DNA from: Sediminicola sp037203765
Lineage (GTDB): Bacteria; Bacteroidota; Bacteroidia; Flavobacteriales; Flavobacteriaceae
Length of the DNA stretch: 64,000 bases
Direction of reading: 5' to 3'
Assembly (NCBI RefSeq): GCF_037203765.1
Contig: NZ_JBBCAS010000008.1
Span: 1 to 64,000 of the forward strand
The position numbers and the translations under genes are program-made. The notes under the pieces were generated by a model. It saw only the letters and a program-made list of their open reading frames with translations, had not been told where the DNA came from and did no database searches. The stretch's first letter is position 1; every line of letters begins with the position of its first letter. Shown here piece after piece: positions 32,786-40,593 of this stretch.

Positions 32786-33337
32786 TTACTTTTTATTGTT
32801 TTTTCCTGCCTTGTTCAATTCTTGTGGCAGATTCATTTTTTTGGTCAGGGCATTGATCTTATTCAGATCAATATCACCGGTCAAAGAAAGTAAAACAGTC
32901 TCCACTTTACGTCCATTGACGTCCATATTAGAACCATTGATACCGGTGACAAACATTAACAATTCGCTTACGTGATCTTCATCCTTGCCACTTTTGATGT
33001 AAAATTTCACATTGGCATCCTTGTCCTTAACCCGCATCAGCTCCACCAAGGAGGTCGTTTTTAAATACTTGTCTACCGACAATTTCATGTCTGCGGAAAT
33101 GCCCTTATCCTCGGTGATAAAAACTTTTAAATTTTTAATACTCCTGGCTATTTCCATATAATCCTTGGCCTCTGGATCGTCCATATCGACCTCTATCTTG
33201 CTCAATAATTTGAACATACTTTCATTGACCACTACCGCACTCACCTTGTCCAAATCTTCATATTTATCGAACATGGACTGTGAAAACCCGGAATAGGACA
33301 AAAGGGCCATTACTAATATTGCGAAAATCTTTTTCAT
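32786..33337 (-). CDS. DUF4252 exported protein (first of two)
   Basis: Signal peptide (MKKIFAILVMALLSYSGFSQ) without lipobox Cys, so it is periplasmic where its neighbour is lipid anchored. Core features of DUF4252: VSAVVVNESMFKLLSKIEVDMDDPEAKDYMEIARSIKNLKVFIT, then LVELMRVKDKDANVKFYIKSG and VSELLMFV. Paralogue of the next gene at low identity, suggesting an old duplication. It lies 11 bases downstream of the small membrane protein gene of the operon. Confidence 0.87.
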   Translation of the reverse strand: MKKIFAILVMALLSYSGFSQSMFDKYEDLDKVSAVVVNESMFKLLSKIEVDMDDPEAKDYMEIARSIKNLKVFITEDKGISADMKLSVDKYLKTTSLVELMRVKDKDANVKFYIKSGKDEDHVSELLMFVTGINGSNMDVNGRKVETVLLSLTGDIDLNKINALTKKMNLPQELNKAGKNNKK

Positions 33338-33348
33338 TTCTTTTTGTT

Positions 33349-33768
33349 TTAATTGTTGTTGTAAATTTTTTGTTTGGTTACTTCAAATTCATTTAAATAG
33401 GCTGCCTTTTCAGTCCCACGACTAAAATTGGCCGCTAAAAGGGTAAGCGCCTTTTTTGTTTGTTGATAAGCGTATTCCGCTTCTCTTTGTTCTTGGTACT
33501 TATTACCAAAATAAATGCCAAATACCAGAATTGCAACTGCTGCAACGGACCCCCATCTGAAATAGTTCTTTCTAGGTTTTAAAGGTAGTTGCTTGCTGTA
33601 CTTCTCTTCTTTGGCCATGGAAAAGAATTGAAATAATGGGATATACTGCTCTAAATGTGGCGCTACTTTTTCATTTAAAAAATATTCCCGTAACATTTCT
33701 TCCTCTGCTACCGTGGTAGTAGCCTCGAAATACTTTTCCATTAACGTATCTATTCTATCCAATTCCAT
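33349..33768 (-). CDS. Small membrane protein, candidate anti-sigma factor
   Basis: 139 aa. A cytosolic N-terminal part (1-68) is followed by one transmembrane helix (about 73-88, WGSVAAVAILVFGIYFG) and a helical C-terminal part outside (about 95-139). I do not recognise a named family. Its start overlaps the end of the sigma gene by 14 bases, the position and topology expected of an anti-sigma factor, but no zinc-type (HxxxCxxC) anti-sigma motif is present. The assignment is inference from context. Confidence 0.7.
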   Translation of the reverse strand: MELDRIDTLMEKYFEATTTVAEEEMLREYFLNEKVAPHLEQYIPLFQFFSMAKEEKYSKQLPLKPRKNYFRWGSVAAVAILVFGIYFGNKYQEQREAEYAYQQTKKALTLLAANFSRGTEKAAYLNEFEVTKQKIYNNN

Positions 33769-34264
33769 AATTGTGTTTCTCCATTAGTTTATTTCTCACT
33801 TCTTTCCTTGCCCTTGACAAGGCCACTCTCACTGCCGTTGGTTTCATATCCAACAATTCTCCTATCTCATCCAAATCGTACTGTTCAACATCCCGCAATT
33901 GTAATACCATTTTTTGCTGTTCGGGCAATTCTTCCATTATTTTTTGGACCCAGGCAACGCTATCAATGGCCTCTATGTGTCCTTGCAAAGAAATATTCTC
34001 GTCCCTATAATTACTGTGGACCAATTTTAAATTACCGGCTTGTTTCGACTTTAAACGATCCAGACAAAAATTTTTTGTCATCGTCATAGCAAAGGCCTCC
34101 ACATTGTTATAATTGGACATTTTGGTATTTTTAGCCCATAGTTTCAGCAAAATCTCCTGTGTGGCATCTTCCGCTTCCTCCTTTGAAATCAATAGGCGCT
34201 TTGCTAGTCGATATAGCTTATCCTTAAAAGGCATCACCACATTTAAAAATTCAGCTTGTTTCAT
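33755..34264 (-). CDS. ECF-type RNA polymerase sigma factor
   Basis: 169 aa with the two sigma domains of the extracytoplasmic function group: region 2 (FKDKLYRLAKRLLISKEEAEDATQEILLKLW) and region 4 (ELPEQQKMVLQLRDVEQYDLDEIGELLDMKPTAVRVALSRARKEVRNKL). The start MKQAEFL is preferred: an upstream ATG (34309) would fall on the promoter. It heads a four-gene operon with a putative anti-sigma factor and two DUF4252 proteins. An ECF-like promoter precedes it, so it may drive its own expression. Confidence 0.93.
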   Translation of the reverse strand: MKQAEFLNVVMPFKDKLYRLAKRLLISKEEAEDATQEILLKLWAKNTKMSNYNNVEAFAMTMTKNFCLDRLKSKQAGNLKLVHSNYRDENISLQGHIEAIDSVAWVQKIMEELPEQQKMVLQLRDVEQYDLDEIGELLDMKPTAVRVALSRARKEVRNKLMEKHNYGIG

Positions 34265-34309
34265 TGTTGGTTTGGTTGTTTCAAACCATAAAATGGTTCT
34301 TAATAGCAA

Positions 34310-34334
34310 GACGAAGTATAACGATTTTTGTTAC
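34310..34334 (-). promoter_or_regulatory. ECF-type promoter of the sigma factor operon
   Basis: On the minus strand GTAAC (34330-34334), a 16-base spacer and CGTC (34310-34313): the AAC/CGTC arrangement known for many ECF sigma factors. Transcription from it would begin about 40 bases before the ATG at 34264. No sigma-A type -7 box is seen nearby. Confidence 0.55.
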
Positions 34335-34485
34335 AAATAATTTTTTATTATTAATTATCTCAGTAATTTACACCGTTATTATTCGACCATTATAAAAAAA
34401 GTTGCCCACTACCTCCCTCAATCAGTGCGCTTTGCATCCAAAAAGATGGAACGGTATTTGAGCATGTTGATTTAAAAAAGAATTT

Positions 34486-35958
34486 ATGAAAAAGATATTG
34501 ATCCTTTCCCTAGGGATAGGTATGTTTATTGCCAGTTGTAGTAAGGACGAGAATTTATTTACCAACCCTGACACTCCGGACCCGGTTGGAACAACTGATG
34601 TCACCGTCCAGGATTTTATGTGGAAGGCCATGAACCTTTGGTATTTTTGGCAAGGGAACGTTCCCAACCTGTCGGACACCAAATTTACTACCGATGCAGA
34701 ATATACTGCATTTTTGGAATCCGAACTTGACCCTGAACTCTTCTTTGATAACAAATTGCGTTTTTCTGAGGACAGGTTTAGTTTTTTTACGGATGATTAT
34801 AAAGAATTGGTGCAATCCTTCGCCGGGGTATCCAAGAGCAATGGATTGGAATTTGGACTTTCCTTTTACGGGGAGGGGAATGACATATTTGGATATGTAC
34901 GATACATTGTTCCCAATTCAGATGCCTCTACCAAGGCCATTCAAAGAGGCGATATCTTTACAGGGGTAAATGGAGTTTCATTAAATGCCGATAATTATAT
35001 CGATCTACTGTTTGGCGATGCCGATAGCTATACATTGAACATGGCCGACATCAGCAATAATACGATTACCCCCAACAATAGAGAGGTAGCCTTGACCAAA
35101 TTTGAAGGCTTGGTTGAAAATCCGGTGTTTATAACCAAGACCTTCGATATCAGTGGTAAAAAAATCGGATATCTGATGTACAATGGTTTTACCAGTAATT
35201 TTGACGAAGAATTGAACAATGCCTTTGGAACTTTGAAAGCCGCAGGGGTGACCGATCTTGTGTTGGACTTCAGGTACAATCCAGGTGGTTCCGTTAATTC
35301 CTCCCGTTTATTATCAAGTATGGTCTATGGCACCAACACGAACGATTTGTACATCCGCCAACGTTGGAACAGTAAAATACAACCCCAACTCAGCTCTGCG
35401 CAATTGAATGATTATTTCGCAGATAAGACTGGCGCTGGGAGTGCCATCAATACTTTGAATTTGAACAAGGTTTACGTCTTGGCAACGGGAAGTTCTGCTT
35501 CTGCAAGTGAATTGGTCATGAACGGTTTGGACCCATATGTGGAAGTGGTACATATAGGAACAACCACAAGGGGCAAAAATGAATTCTCCATTACCTTGGT
35601 CGATAATGCATCCAATAGTTACATCTATGGTGCCTCTTCTGAAAAAAACATCAATACCAAGAATTCTTGGGGGATTCAACCACTCGTGGGTAGAAATGAG
35701 AATTCCGTTGGATTTTTTGATTATACCGCTGGATTTACCCCAGATATAGAACTCCGTGAGGACTTGAGCAACCTGGGTCAGCTAGGGGATCAAAACGAGC
35801 CGTTGTTGGCAAGGGCGATCCAAGAAATTACGGGAGTTTCGGCCAAAGTTGACTTTACTGTAAAAATGCCGGTCGACTTGTTGAGTAGCTCTAAAATGTT
35901 TACTCCGATGCGCGATAACATGTATTTGGACAAAGAACTACCTTCCTTGATGGAATAG
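34486..35958 (+). CDS. S41 family peptidase lipoprotein (C-terminal processing protease-like)
   Basis: A 490-aa lipoprotein (Cys18 in IASC) of the periplasmic or outer-membrane compartment. After a helical N-terminal region there is a PDZ-like segment (about 130-190; IVPNSDASTKAIQRGDIFTGVNG), then the tail-specific protease core GYLMYNGF, LVLDFRYNPGG and TGSSASASELVMNGL. Ser339 and Lys364 have the 25-residue spacing of the catalytic dyad in Prc/Tsp. Divergent from the sigma operon, and perhaps part of the same envelope response, but no shared promoter is visible. Confidence 0.9.
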   Translation: MKKILILSLGIGMFIASCSKDENLFTNPDTPDPVGTTDVTVQDFMWKAMNLWYFWQGNVPNLSDTKFTTDAEYTAFLESELDPELFFDNKLRFSEDRFSFFTDDYKELVQSFAGVSKSNGLEFGLSFYGEGNDIFGYVRYIVPNSDASTKAIQRGDIFTGVNGVSLNADNYIDLLFGDADSYTLNMADISNNTITPNNREVALTKFEGLVENPVFITKTFDISGKKIGYLMYNGFTSNFDEELNNAFGTLKAAGVTDLVLDFRYNPGGSVNSSRLLSSMVYGTNTNDLYIRQRWNSKIQPQLSSAQLNDYFADKTGAGSAINTLNLNKVYVLATGSSASASELVMNGLDPYVEVVHIGTTTRGKNEFSITLVDNASNSYIYGASSEKNINTKNSWGIQPLVGRNENSVGFFDYTAGFTPDIELREDLSNLGQLGDQNEPLLARAIQEITGVSAKVDFTVKMPVDLLSSSKMFTPMRDNMYLDKELPSLME

Positions 35959-35977
35959 AAAAAAAATAATCATAAAA

Positions 35978-36014
35978 AAAAGGGCTTAGTATTTTACTAG
36001 GCCCTTTTTCTTTT
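35978..36014. terminator. Bidirectional terminator between S41 peptidase and btuG-like gene
   Basis: An 11-base stem (agggcttagta/tactaggccct, one G-T pair) with a TTT loop, flanked by an A run on the left and a T run on the right, serves both converging genes. Confidence 0.85.
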
Positions 36015-36027
36015 AAAACACTTTTGT

Positions 36028-37089
36028 CTAATTGAAATATATTCCGCCAGGAACGATTCCCATGGTTAGTTCCTTTATAACACTAACGGTAGCGAGATCA
36101 TACACGGTCAATGTTCCTTGACTTGCAAAATCCTTTGCATCGGTCCCATATAATTTGCCATCTGCAACAACCATGGTATAAAATGAAACTCCCTCTAATC
36201 TTGGACCTAAAGGCAAGGTATTGTCTGTAACGTTCATATGGTAGACCGCACCATTTAATTGGTAATATAAATCTGTTCCATCCGCACATAATAGGCCAGG
36301 ATGATCGGTTCCCTGAAATTTTAATGTTGCCGTAACATCATTGGTTGATGTATTTATTTTGGTCAGTACTCCTGCGGTTTCATTATTGGTATAACTTGGA
36401 TTGCCCCCAGAAAGCACCCATAAGTTTTCTTGGTCGTCCAATACTAGGGAGTTGGGTACATCGCCCACTGTGATGGTTTCCGAAACCATCTTGGTATTGA
36501 TATCTATTAGGGTTATTTTATTGTTTTGCCCATACGCACCCTGATGTGCCACATAGAGGGTAGTGTTTTTGGCCAAGATTTTCTCTGGCCCCAAAACTAC
36601 AGGTATCGTTGCCTCTACCGTAAAATTTTGCAAATTAACGATGGCCACATAATCATCTGTTTCATCAAATGGATCTCCCCAATTGGTCACATAACCCGTA
36701 TTGTCCACGGCCACAAAATACCTGGGATTGTTCAATCCTTCCGCTATGGTCCCCATTTTTTTAAATGAAAAGCGATTTGCCACAATAATTTTGTTGGAGT
36801 TGTTGGCCACTATATAGGCCAGATCTCCATCAAATCCGATAGATTGGACAACGTTGCCCAGATCTTCACCATTCACGGTCTTATAAATTGAACTTTCTGA
36901 GATACTAAGGTCATCGGATACAAAAGTTACCGTTCCCGTTCCATTTCCAAAAGGTCCTTCATTGGAAATAAGTATTCCATTTTCGTAAGCGCCCAATGGT
37001 TCATTGGTCTGTTCGCCATCAACAGTACTACAGGATACCGTTAAAAGGCCAAAAATAAAAATGCCGGTCAAAATTGATGAACTTTTCAT
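36028..37089 (-). CDS. btuG: BtuG-like surface beta-propeller lipoprotein (YncE-like), vitamin B12 capture
   Basis: A 353-aa lipoprotein (Cys20 in TVSC) built of repeated beta-propeller blades of about 45 residues (for example VAIVNLQNFTVEATIPVV, ITLIDINTKMVSETITVG, LTVYDLATVSVIKELTMG). It follows btuB by 12 bases under a cobalamin riboswitch. In Bacteroides, BtuG is a seven-blade propeller on the cell surface that binds B12 very tightly and hands it to BtuB; the same architecture and context suggest the same role here. Homology to BtuG itself is inferred, not computed. Confidence 0.78.
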   Translation of the reverse strand: MKSSSILTGIFIFGLLTVSCSTVDGEQTNEPLGAYENGILISNEGPFGNGTGTVTFVSDDLSISESSIYKTVNGEDLGNVVQSIGFDGDLAYIVANNSNKIIVANRFSFKKMGTIAEGLNNPRYFVAVDNTGYVTNWGDPFDETDDYVAIVNLQNFTVEATIPVVLGPEKILAKNTTLYVAHQGAYGQNNKITLIDINTKMVSETITVGDVPNSLVLDDQENLWVLSGGNPSYTNNETAGVLTKINTSTNDVTATLKFQGTDHPGLLCADGTDLYYQLNGAVYHMNVTDNTLPLGPRLEGVSFYTMVVADGKLYGTDAKDFASQGTLTVYDLATVSVIKELTMGIVPGGIYFN

Positions 37090-37101
37090 TGCGTTGATTG
37101 T

Positions 37102-38949
37102 TTAAAATTTAGTTATTAATTGAAGGTTGAAATTTCTATTGGGCATAGGTCTATATGCCACATTTTGATAATTCTTATCCAAGAGGTTATTGATCTTGAG
37201 ACCTAGGGTACATTTTATTTTATGGGTCATCTCAAAATCGTGCTCCACACCTATATTTGATATCCCATACCCAGCAAGCACTTCACTGTTATCCGTTGTG
37301 GTGAAAACTGGGCCATTGTACATCCATTGATAGTACAGGTCCCATTTTTTAAACTGATACGCTATATTGGAGGTCCATTTGAATTCGGGAACATAGATCA
37401 ATTGGTTCTTGGTTTGCTGGTCCATGGATTTGGTGTATGCCATCAAATTATTGAAATGCAGCCCATGCCCCCTCCATTCTTTTTTTAGATCAAATTCGAA
37501 TTCAGCTCCATACTGGTAGGACTCCGTGACATTTTGTGGAATGAAAACCCCAGACTTGTTTGGTCTCCACTGTATCAAATTGTCAGAAGAGATATAGTAG
37601 GTGGTAAAATTGACCCGATACATTTTACCGTTCACAGTATGGCCCAATTCTGCTTGGACCGATGACTCTGGGACAAGATCCTTGTTGCCCATCGCTCCGG
37701 CACCAGACCAGTACAGATCGTTAAACGTGGGGATTCTAAAATTTTTGGAGGCATTTAGATTGATCTGGTAGGTCTGTGTTGCTTGGTACTTACTATCCAA
37801 AGAAAACAATAATGGGCTTCTATAATCGGTGACCAGTTCTTTCCTGATATTTAACCCGTAATTGAATTTCGATGTTAATTCATGGGAAAAAAGAAGCGTC
37901 CCCGATATTTGGTTTCTTGTGGCATTTTCAATGCTAGAGCCATCGGCATAAATGACGTTGACCTCTCCTATCCCATTGACGGTCATATCTCCAAATTGAT
38001 ATTTGGTATCGTAGTTTAGGATATATGTGTTTGATCTACCGAAGGTAAATTCTGGCCGTTCCCTATTGAAATAATACCTATACCTTTCGTAGAGATGGGC
38101 TGCTTTAACCCGCTTTACACTTCCATCATTAAAATGGCTCCATTCCACCAAGGTGCGCGAATTTATATCCCTATAATTGTCATTTGATGGGGCAGTCAAC
38201 GTGCCAGAAAAGTTTCTATTGCCAAAAAAGGTTGTATGATAAAACTTTAATATTTGTGAATTGGAAATTACATAGCCTGTAGAAGCATTAATATTTAAGT
38301 TTTCAAACTCCCCATTTTCATTTCTTTGATCCGTGCCCAGATACTTATAGTCATTATCGGAAGCATTGTAATTGATACCAAAATTCAGAGCGGCTTCGGG
38401 TGCACCCAAAGTCAACCCATAATCAAATCTTCGGGTGTGAAAACTGCCATAACCCAATTGTACGGTATTTGAAAAACGTTTTTCAAACAAAAAGGAATCA
38501 TTGAGTAATATGCTGCCACCAACGGCGCCACTACCATATTGCACACTGCCCCCACCGCTTCTAACGGAAACCGAATTATAGTTCTGTGGATTCAAGGTAT
38601 TGAAATCGGTCTGGCCATTCAACTGGGAATTGATATTGATCCCGTTCCAAATTACTGCCGTTTGAGAAGCATTGGTCCCCCTAAAGGAGGCGGAGGACAC
38701 CATTCCATAGCCATTTTCTTTAAAATATAGATTGCTATTGAATTGTAATACATTGGTCAGGGACGGACCATTTCTATGAATCGTAGAATCGGTGAGTACC
38801 TGTACCTTGAGACCTTGGGAAAAATGCTTCAACTTGGCGTCATTCAAGATCACCTCGTCCAAGACAATAGTACTGTCGCGCTGTGCGGTACCTATCCAAA
38901 TAGACAGGAGTGATAAAATAAGAAGTAACTGCTTTGTTCCCATATCCAT
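37102..38949 (-). CDS. btuB: TonB-dependent receptor, BtuB-like (vitamin B12 uptake)
   Basis: Outer-membrane receptor of 615 aa: signal peptide (LLLILSLLSIWIGTAQ), TonB box-like STIVLDEVIL (about 26-35), plug domain (about 50-150, GASQTAVIWNGININ-type stretch and RSGGGSVQYGSGAVGGSILL), and a 22-strand barrel ending in aromatic KF. It lacks the carboxypeptidase-like domain of SusC/Oar proteins, like E. coli BtuB. A cobalamin riboswitch sits 45 bases upstream and a hairpin touches the start codon, which fixes cobalamin as the likely ligand. Confidence 0.92.
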   Translation of the reverse strand: MDMGTKQLLLILSLLSIWIGTAQRDSTIVLDEVILNDAKLKHFSQGLKVQVLTDSTIHRNGPSLTNVLQFNSNLYFKENGYGMVSSASFRGTNASQTAVIWNGININSQLNGQTDFNTLNPQNYNSVSVRSGGGSVQYGSGAVGGSILLNDSFLFEKRFSNTVQLGYGSFHTRRFDYGLTLGAPEAALNFGINYNASDNDYKYLGTDQRNENGEFENLNINASTGYVISNSQILKFYHTTFFGNRNFSGTLTAPSNDNYRDINSRTLVEWSHFNDGSVKRVKAAHLYERYRYYFNRERPEFTFGRSNTYILNYDTKYQFGDMTVNGIGEVNVIYADGSSIENATRNQISGTLLFSHELTSKFNYGLNIRKELVTDYRSPLLFSLDSKYQATQTYQINLNASKNFRIPTFNDLYWSGAGAMGNKDLVPESSVQAELGHTVNGKMYRVNFTTYYISSDNLIQWRPNKSGVFIPQNVTESYQYGAEFEFDLKKEWRGHGLHFNNLMAYTKSMDQQTKNQLIYVPEFKWTSNIAYQFKKWDLYYQWMYNGPVFTTTDNSEVLAGYGISNIGVEHDFEMTHKIKCTLGLKINNLLDKNYQNVAYRPMPNRNFNLQLITKF

Positions 38950-38950
38950 G

Positions 38951-38973
38951 AAGACCTTTTACCCGAAAGTCTT
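38951..38973 (-). promoter_or_regulatory. Regulatory hairpin of the cobalamin riboswitch next to the btuB start
   Basis: On the minus strand AAGACTTT and AAAGGTCTT pair (one bulge) around the loop CGGGT, ending one base before the ATG. It could hide the start region and pair through its loop with the aptamer when B12 is bound. Confidence 0.5.
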
Positions 38974-38991
38974 TTCATTTTAATTATGAAC

Positions 38992-39197
38992 ATGGCAGGT
39001 CTCCTGACTTGCGTCTTGCTACGAACCTTCCCATTTATAAAACTTATCCTTGGGATAAGTGCTGCATACATCAGCATAAACAGTGGTTTTGAAGTTGTAA
39101 CAAGCACCCGTTATTGGGGCAAAGCTTACAGTTGCGGGAACAGTTTCGGATTTTCACCGAATTCCCTTTTAATCCTATAAAAAATAATAGGAACCAA
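38992..39197 (-). ncRNA. Cobalamin riboswitch
   Basis: Read on the minus strand the conserved blocks appear in order: GGTTCC (5' edge), GGGAA..CGGTGAAAATCCG..CTG..CCCGCAACTGT (39129-39168), CCACTG, GGGAAGG, and the 3' box AAGTCAGGAGACCTGCC (38994-39010). These match the AdoCbl-class aptamer. It lies in the leader of btuB-btuG; high B12 should turn expression down. The rest of the 500-base gap, 39200-39410, shows no further element. Confidence 0.93.
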
Positions 39198-39415
39198 AAT
39201 TCGGATCGAAGTTACTCCTTTTTTATAAGAGTCACACCATTTCTAGAATTGTTTCCCGGAATTGACCTTACATCATCACGGAGTTTCATGAATTCAGGTC
39301 TATCCCAATAGATCGACTCGTTTCATTTAATTTATGGAAATAGTAAGACCCAAGGATAAGGTTCCCAAACATGAACTGTCCTGGCAGGTATAAATCTCAA
39401 TCAAGAATTAAATAC

Positions 39416-39423
39416 TACTTTTG
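39416..39423 (+). promoter_or_regulatory. Putative -7 box of the btuF-btuC-btuD operon
   Basis: TACTTTTG fits TAnnTTTG. It overlaps an in-frame TTG at 39421 and so points to the later TTG at 39448 as the start codon. Confidence 0.5.
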
Positions 39424-39447
39424 CCTAAAGACCAAAATCAATATTTT

Positions 39448-40593
39448 TTGAAAACTTTACAATGTCTTGTCCTTTTATTGACCTTTTGGTCCTGTAAACA
39501 GGGACCCAAAGAGCAAATCCGAGAATCGATACCAGCAGAAAACAATACAATTTCGCATGCACAAGGATTCTCCATTTCTAGCGCTGCCTCAGGTGTTACC
39601 ACAATTAAAATAACCTCTCCATGGCCAAATGCCGAAGCCGCCTTTACCTATGCTCTGGTCCCAAAGGAAAAACTGGCCTTTATAACCTTGGACAGGGATA
39701 AATATGACGCCATAATTGCCACTCCCATTGAAAAGATAGTCGTAACATCCACTACCCACATTCCCGCTTTGGAGGCTCTGGGTGTAGAGAACACCCTTGT
39801 TGGGTTCCCAAATACAGATTATATCTCGTCCGAAAAAACTAGGCAGAGAATTGCGCAAGATCAAATTCAGGAATTGGGAAACAATGAAGCCATCAATACC
39901 GAAATGGTTATCGCCCTTCAGCCAGATCTGGTGGTGGGATTCAGTATTGACAACAGCAACAAAGCTTATAATACCATACGAAAGTCGAACATCCCTGTGG
40001 TTTACAATGGGGACTGGACCGAAGAAACACCTCTGGGAAAAGCGGAATGGATCAAATTCTTTGCCCCGTTTTACCATATGGAGAAGAAAGCCGATTCCAT
40101 ATTCAAGAGCATAGAAACCAGTTACGTCCAGGCCAAACAACTGGCAAAGAGGGCCAAGGTGAAGCCCACCGTATTAAGCGGTGCCCTTTATAAAGATGTA
40201 TGGTATTTACCTGGAGGAAAAAGCTGGGCTTCCAACTTTATTACAGATGCCAACGCCAACTATCTCTGGAAAGATACGGAAGAATCTGGAAGTTTGTCCC
40301 TAAGTTTGGAAAGTGTACTGGATACCGCAAAAGAAGCAGATTATTGGATATCACCCTCCCAGTTTACTTCTTATGACCACTTGGAAACAGGCAATAGGCA
40401 CTACACCCAATTTAAGGCCTTTAAGGATCGTAGTATATATACCTTTGCCAATTCGAAAGGAACCACGGGAGGACTACTATACTATGAATTGGCACCAAAT
40501 AGGCCCGATTTGGTCCTCAAAGATCTGATCCATATCTTCCACCCGGAATTGTTACCTGAATATCAAACCTTCTTTTTTAAACCCTTGGAATAA
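39448..40593 (+). CDS. btuF: ABC transporter substrate-binding lipoprotein, BtuF-like
   Basis: Binding protein of the TroA/BtuF fold: LVVTSTTHIPALEALGVE-like first lobe, GFPNTDYISSEKTRQRI, and the connecting helix. No ATG is available; TTG at 39448 gives MKTLQCLVLLLTFWSCKQG, a compact lipoprotein signal with Cys16, whereas the TTG at 39421 overlaps the promoter box. Gene order (binding protein, permease, ATPase, next to btuB) supports cobalamin as the ligand, although iron-siderophore binding proteins look alike. It abuts the permease gene with no gap. Confidence 0.85.
   Translation: MKTLQCLVLLLTFWSCKQGPKEQIRESIPAENNTISHAQGFSISSAASGVTTIKITSPWPNAEAAFTYALVPKEKLAFITLDRDKYDAIIATPIEKIVVTSTTHIPALEALGVENTLVGFPNTDYISSEKTRQRIAQDQIQELGNNEAINTEMVIALQPDLVVGFSIDNSNKAYNTIRKSNIPVVYNGDWTEETPLGKAEWIKFFAPFYHMEKKADSIFKSIETSYVQAKQLAKRAKVKPTVLSGALYKDVWYLPGGKSWASNFITDANANYLWKDTEESGSLSLSLESVLDTAKEADYWISPSQFTSYDHLETGNRHYTQFKAFKDRSIYTFANSKGTTGGLLYYELAPNRPDLVLKDLIHIFHPELLPEYQTFFFKPLE

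Noticed and set aside
39200..39415. Second cobalamin riboswitch for btuF on the plus strand
   Set aside because: None of the conserved aptamer blocks occurs on the plus strand in this stretch.
39421..39447. TTG at 39421 as the btuF start
   Set aside because: It overlaps the promoter box TACTTTTG; TTG at 39448 gives a proper lipoprotein signal.
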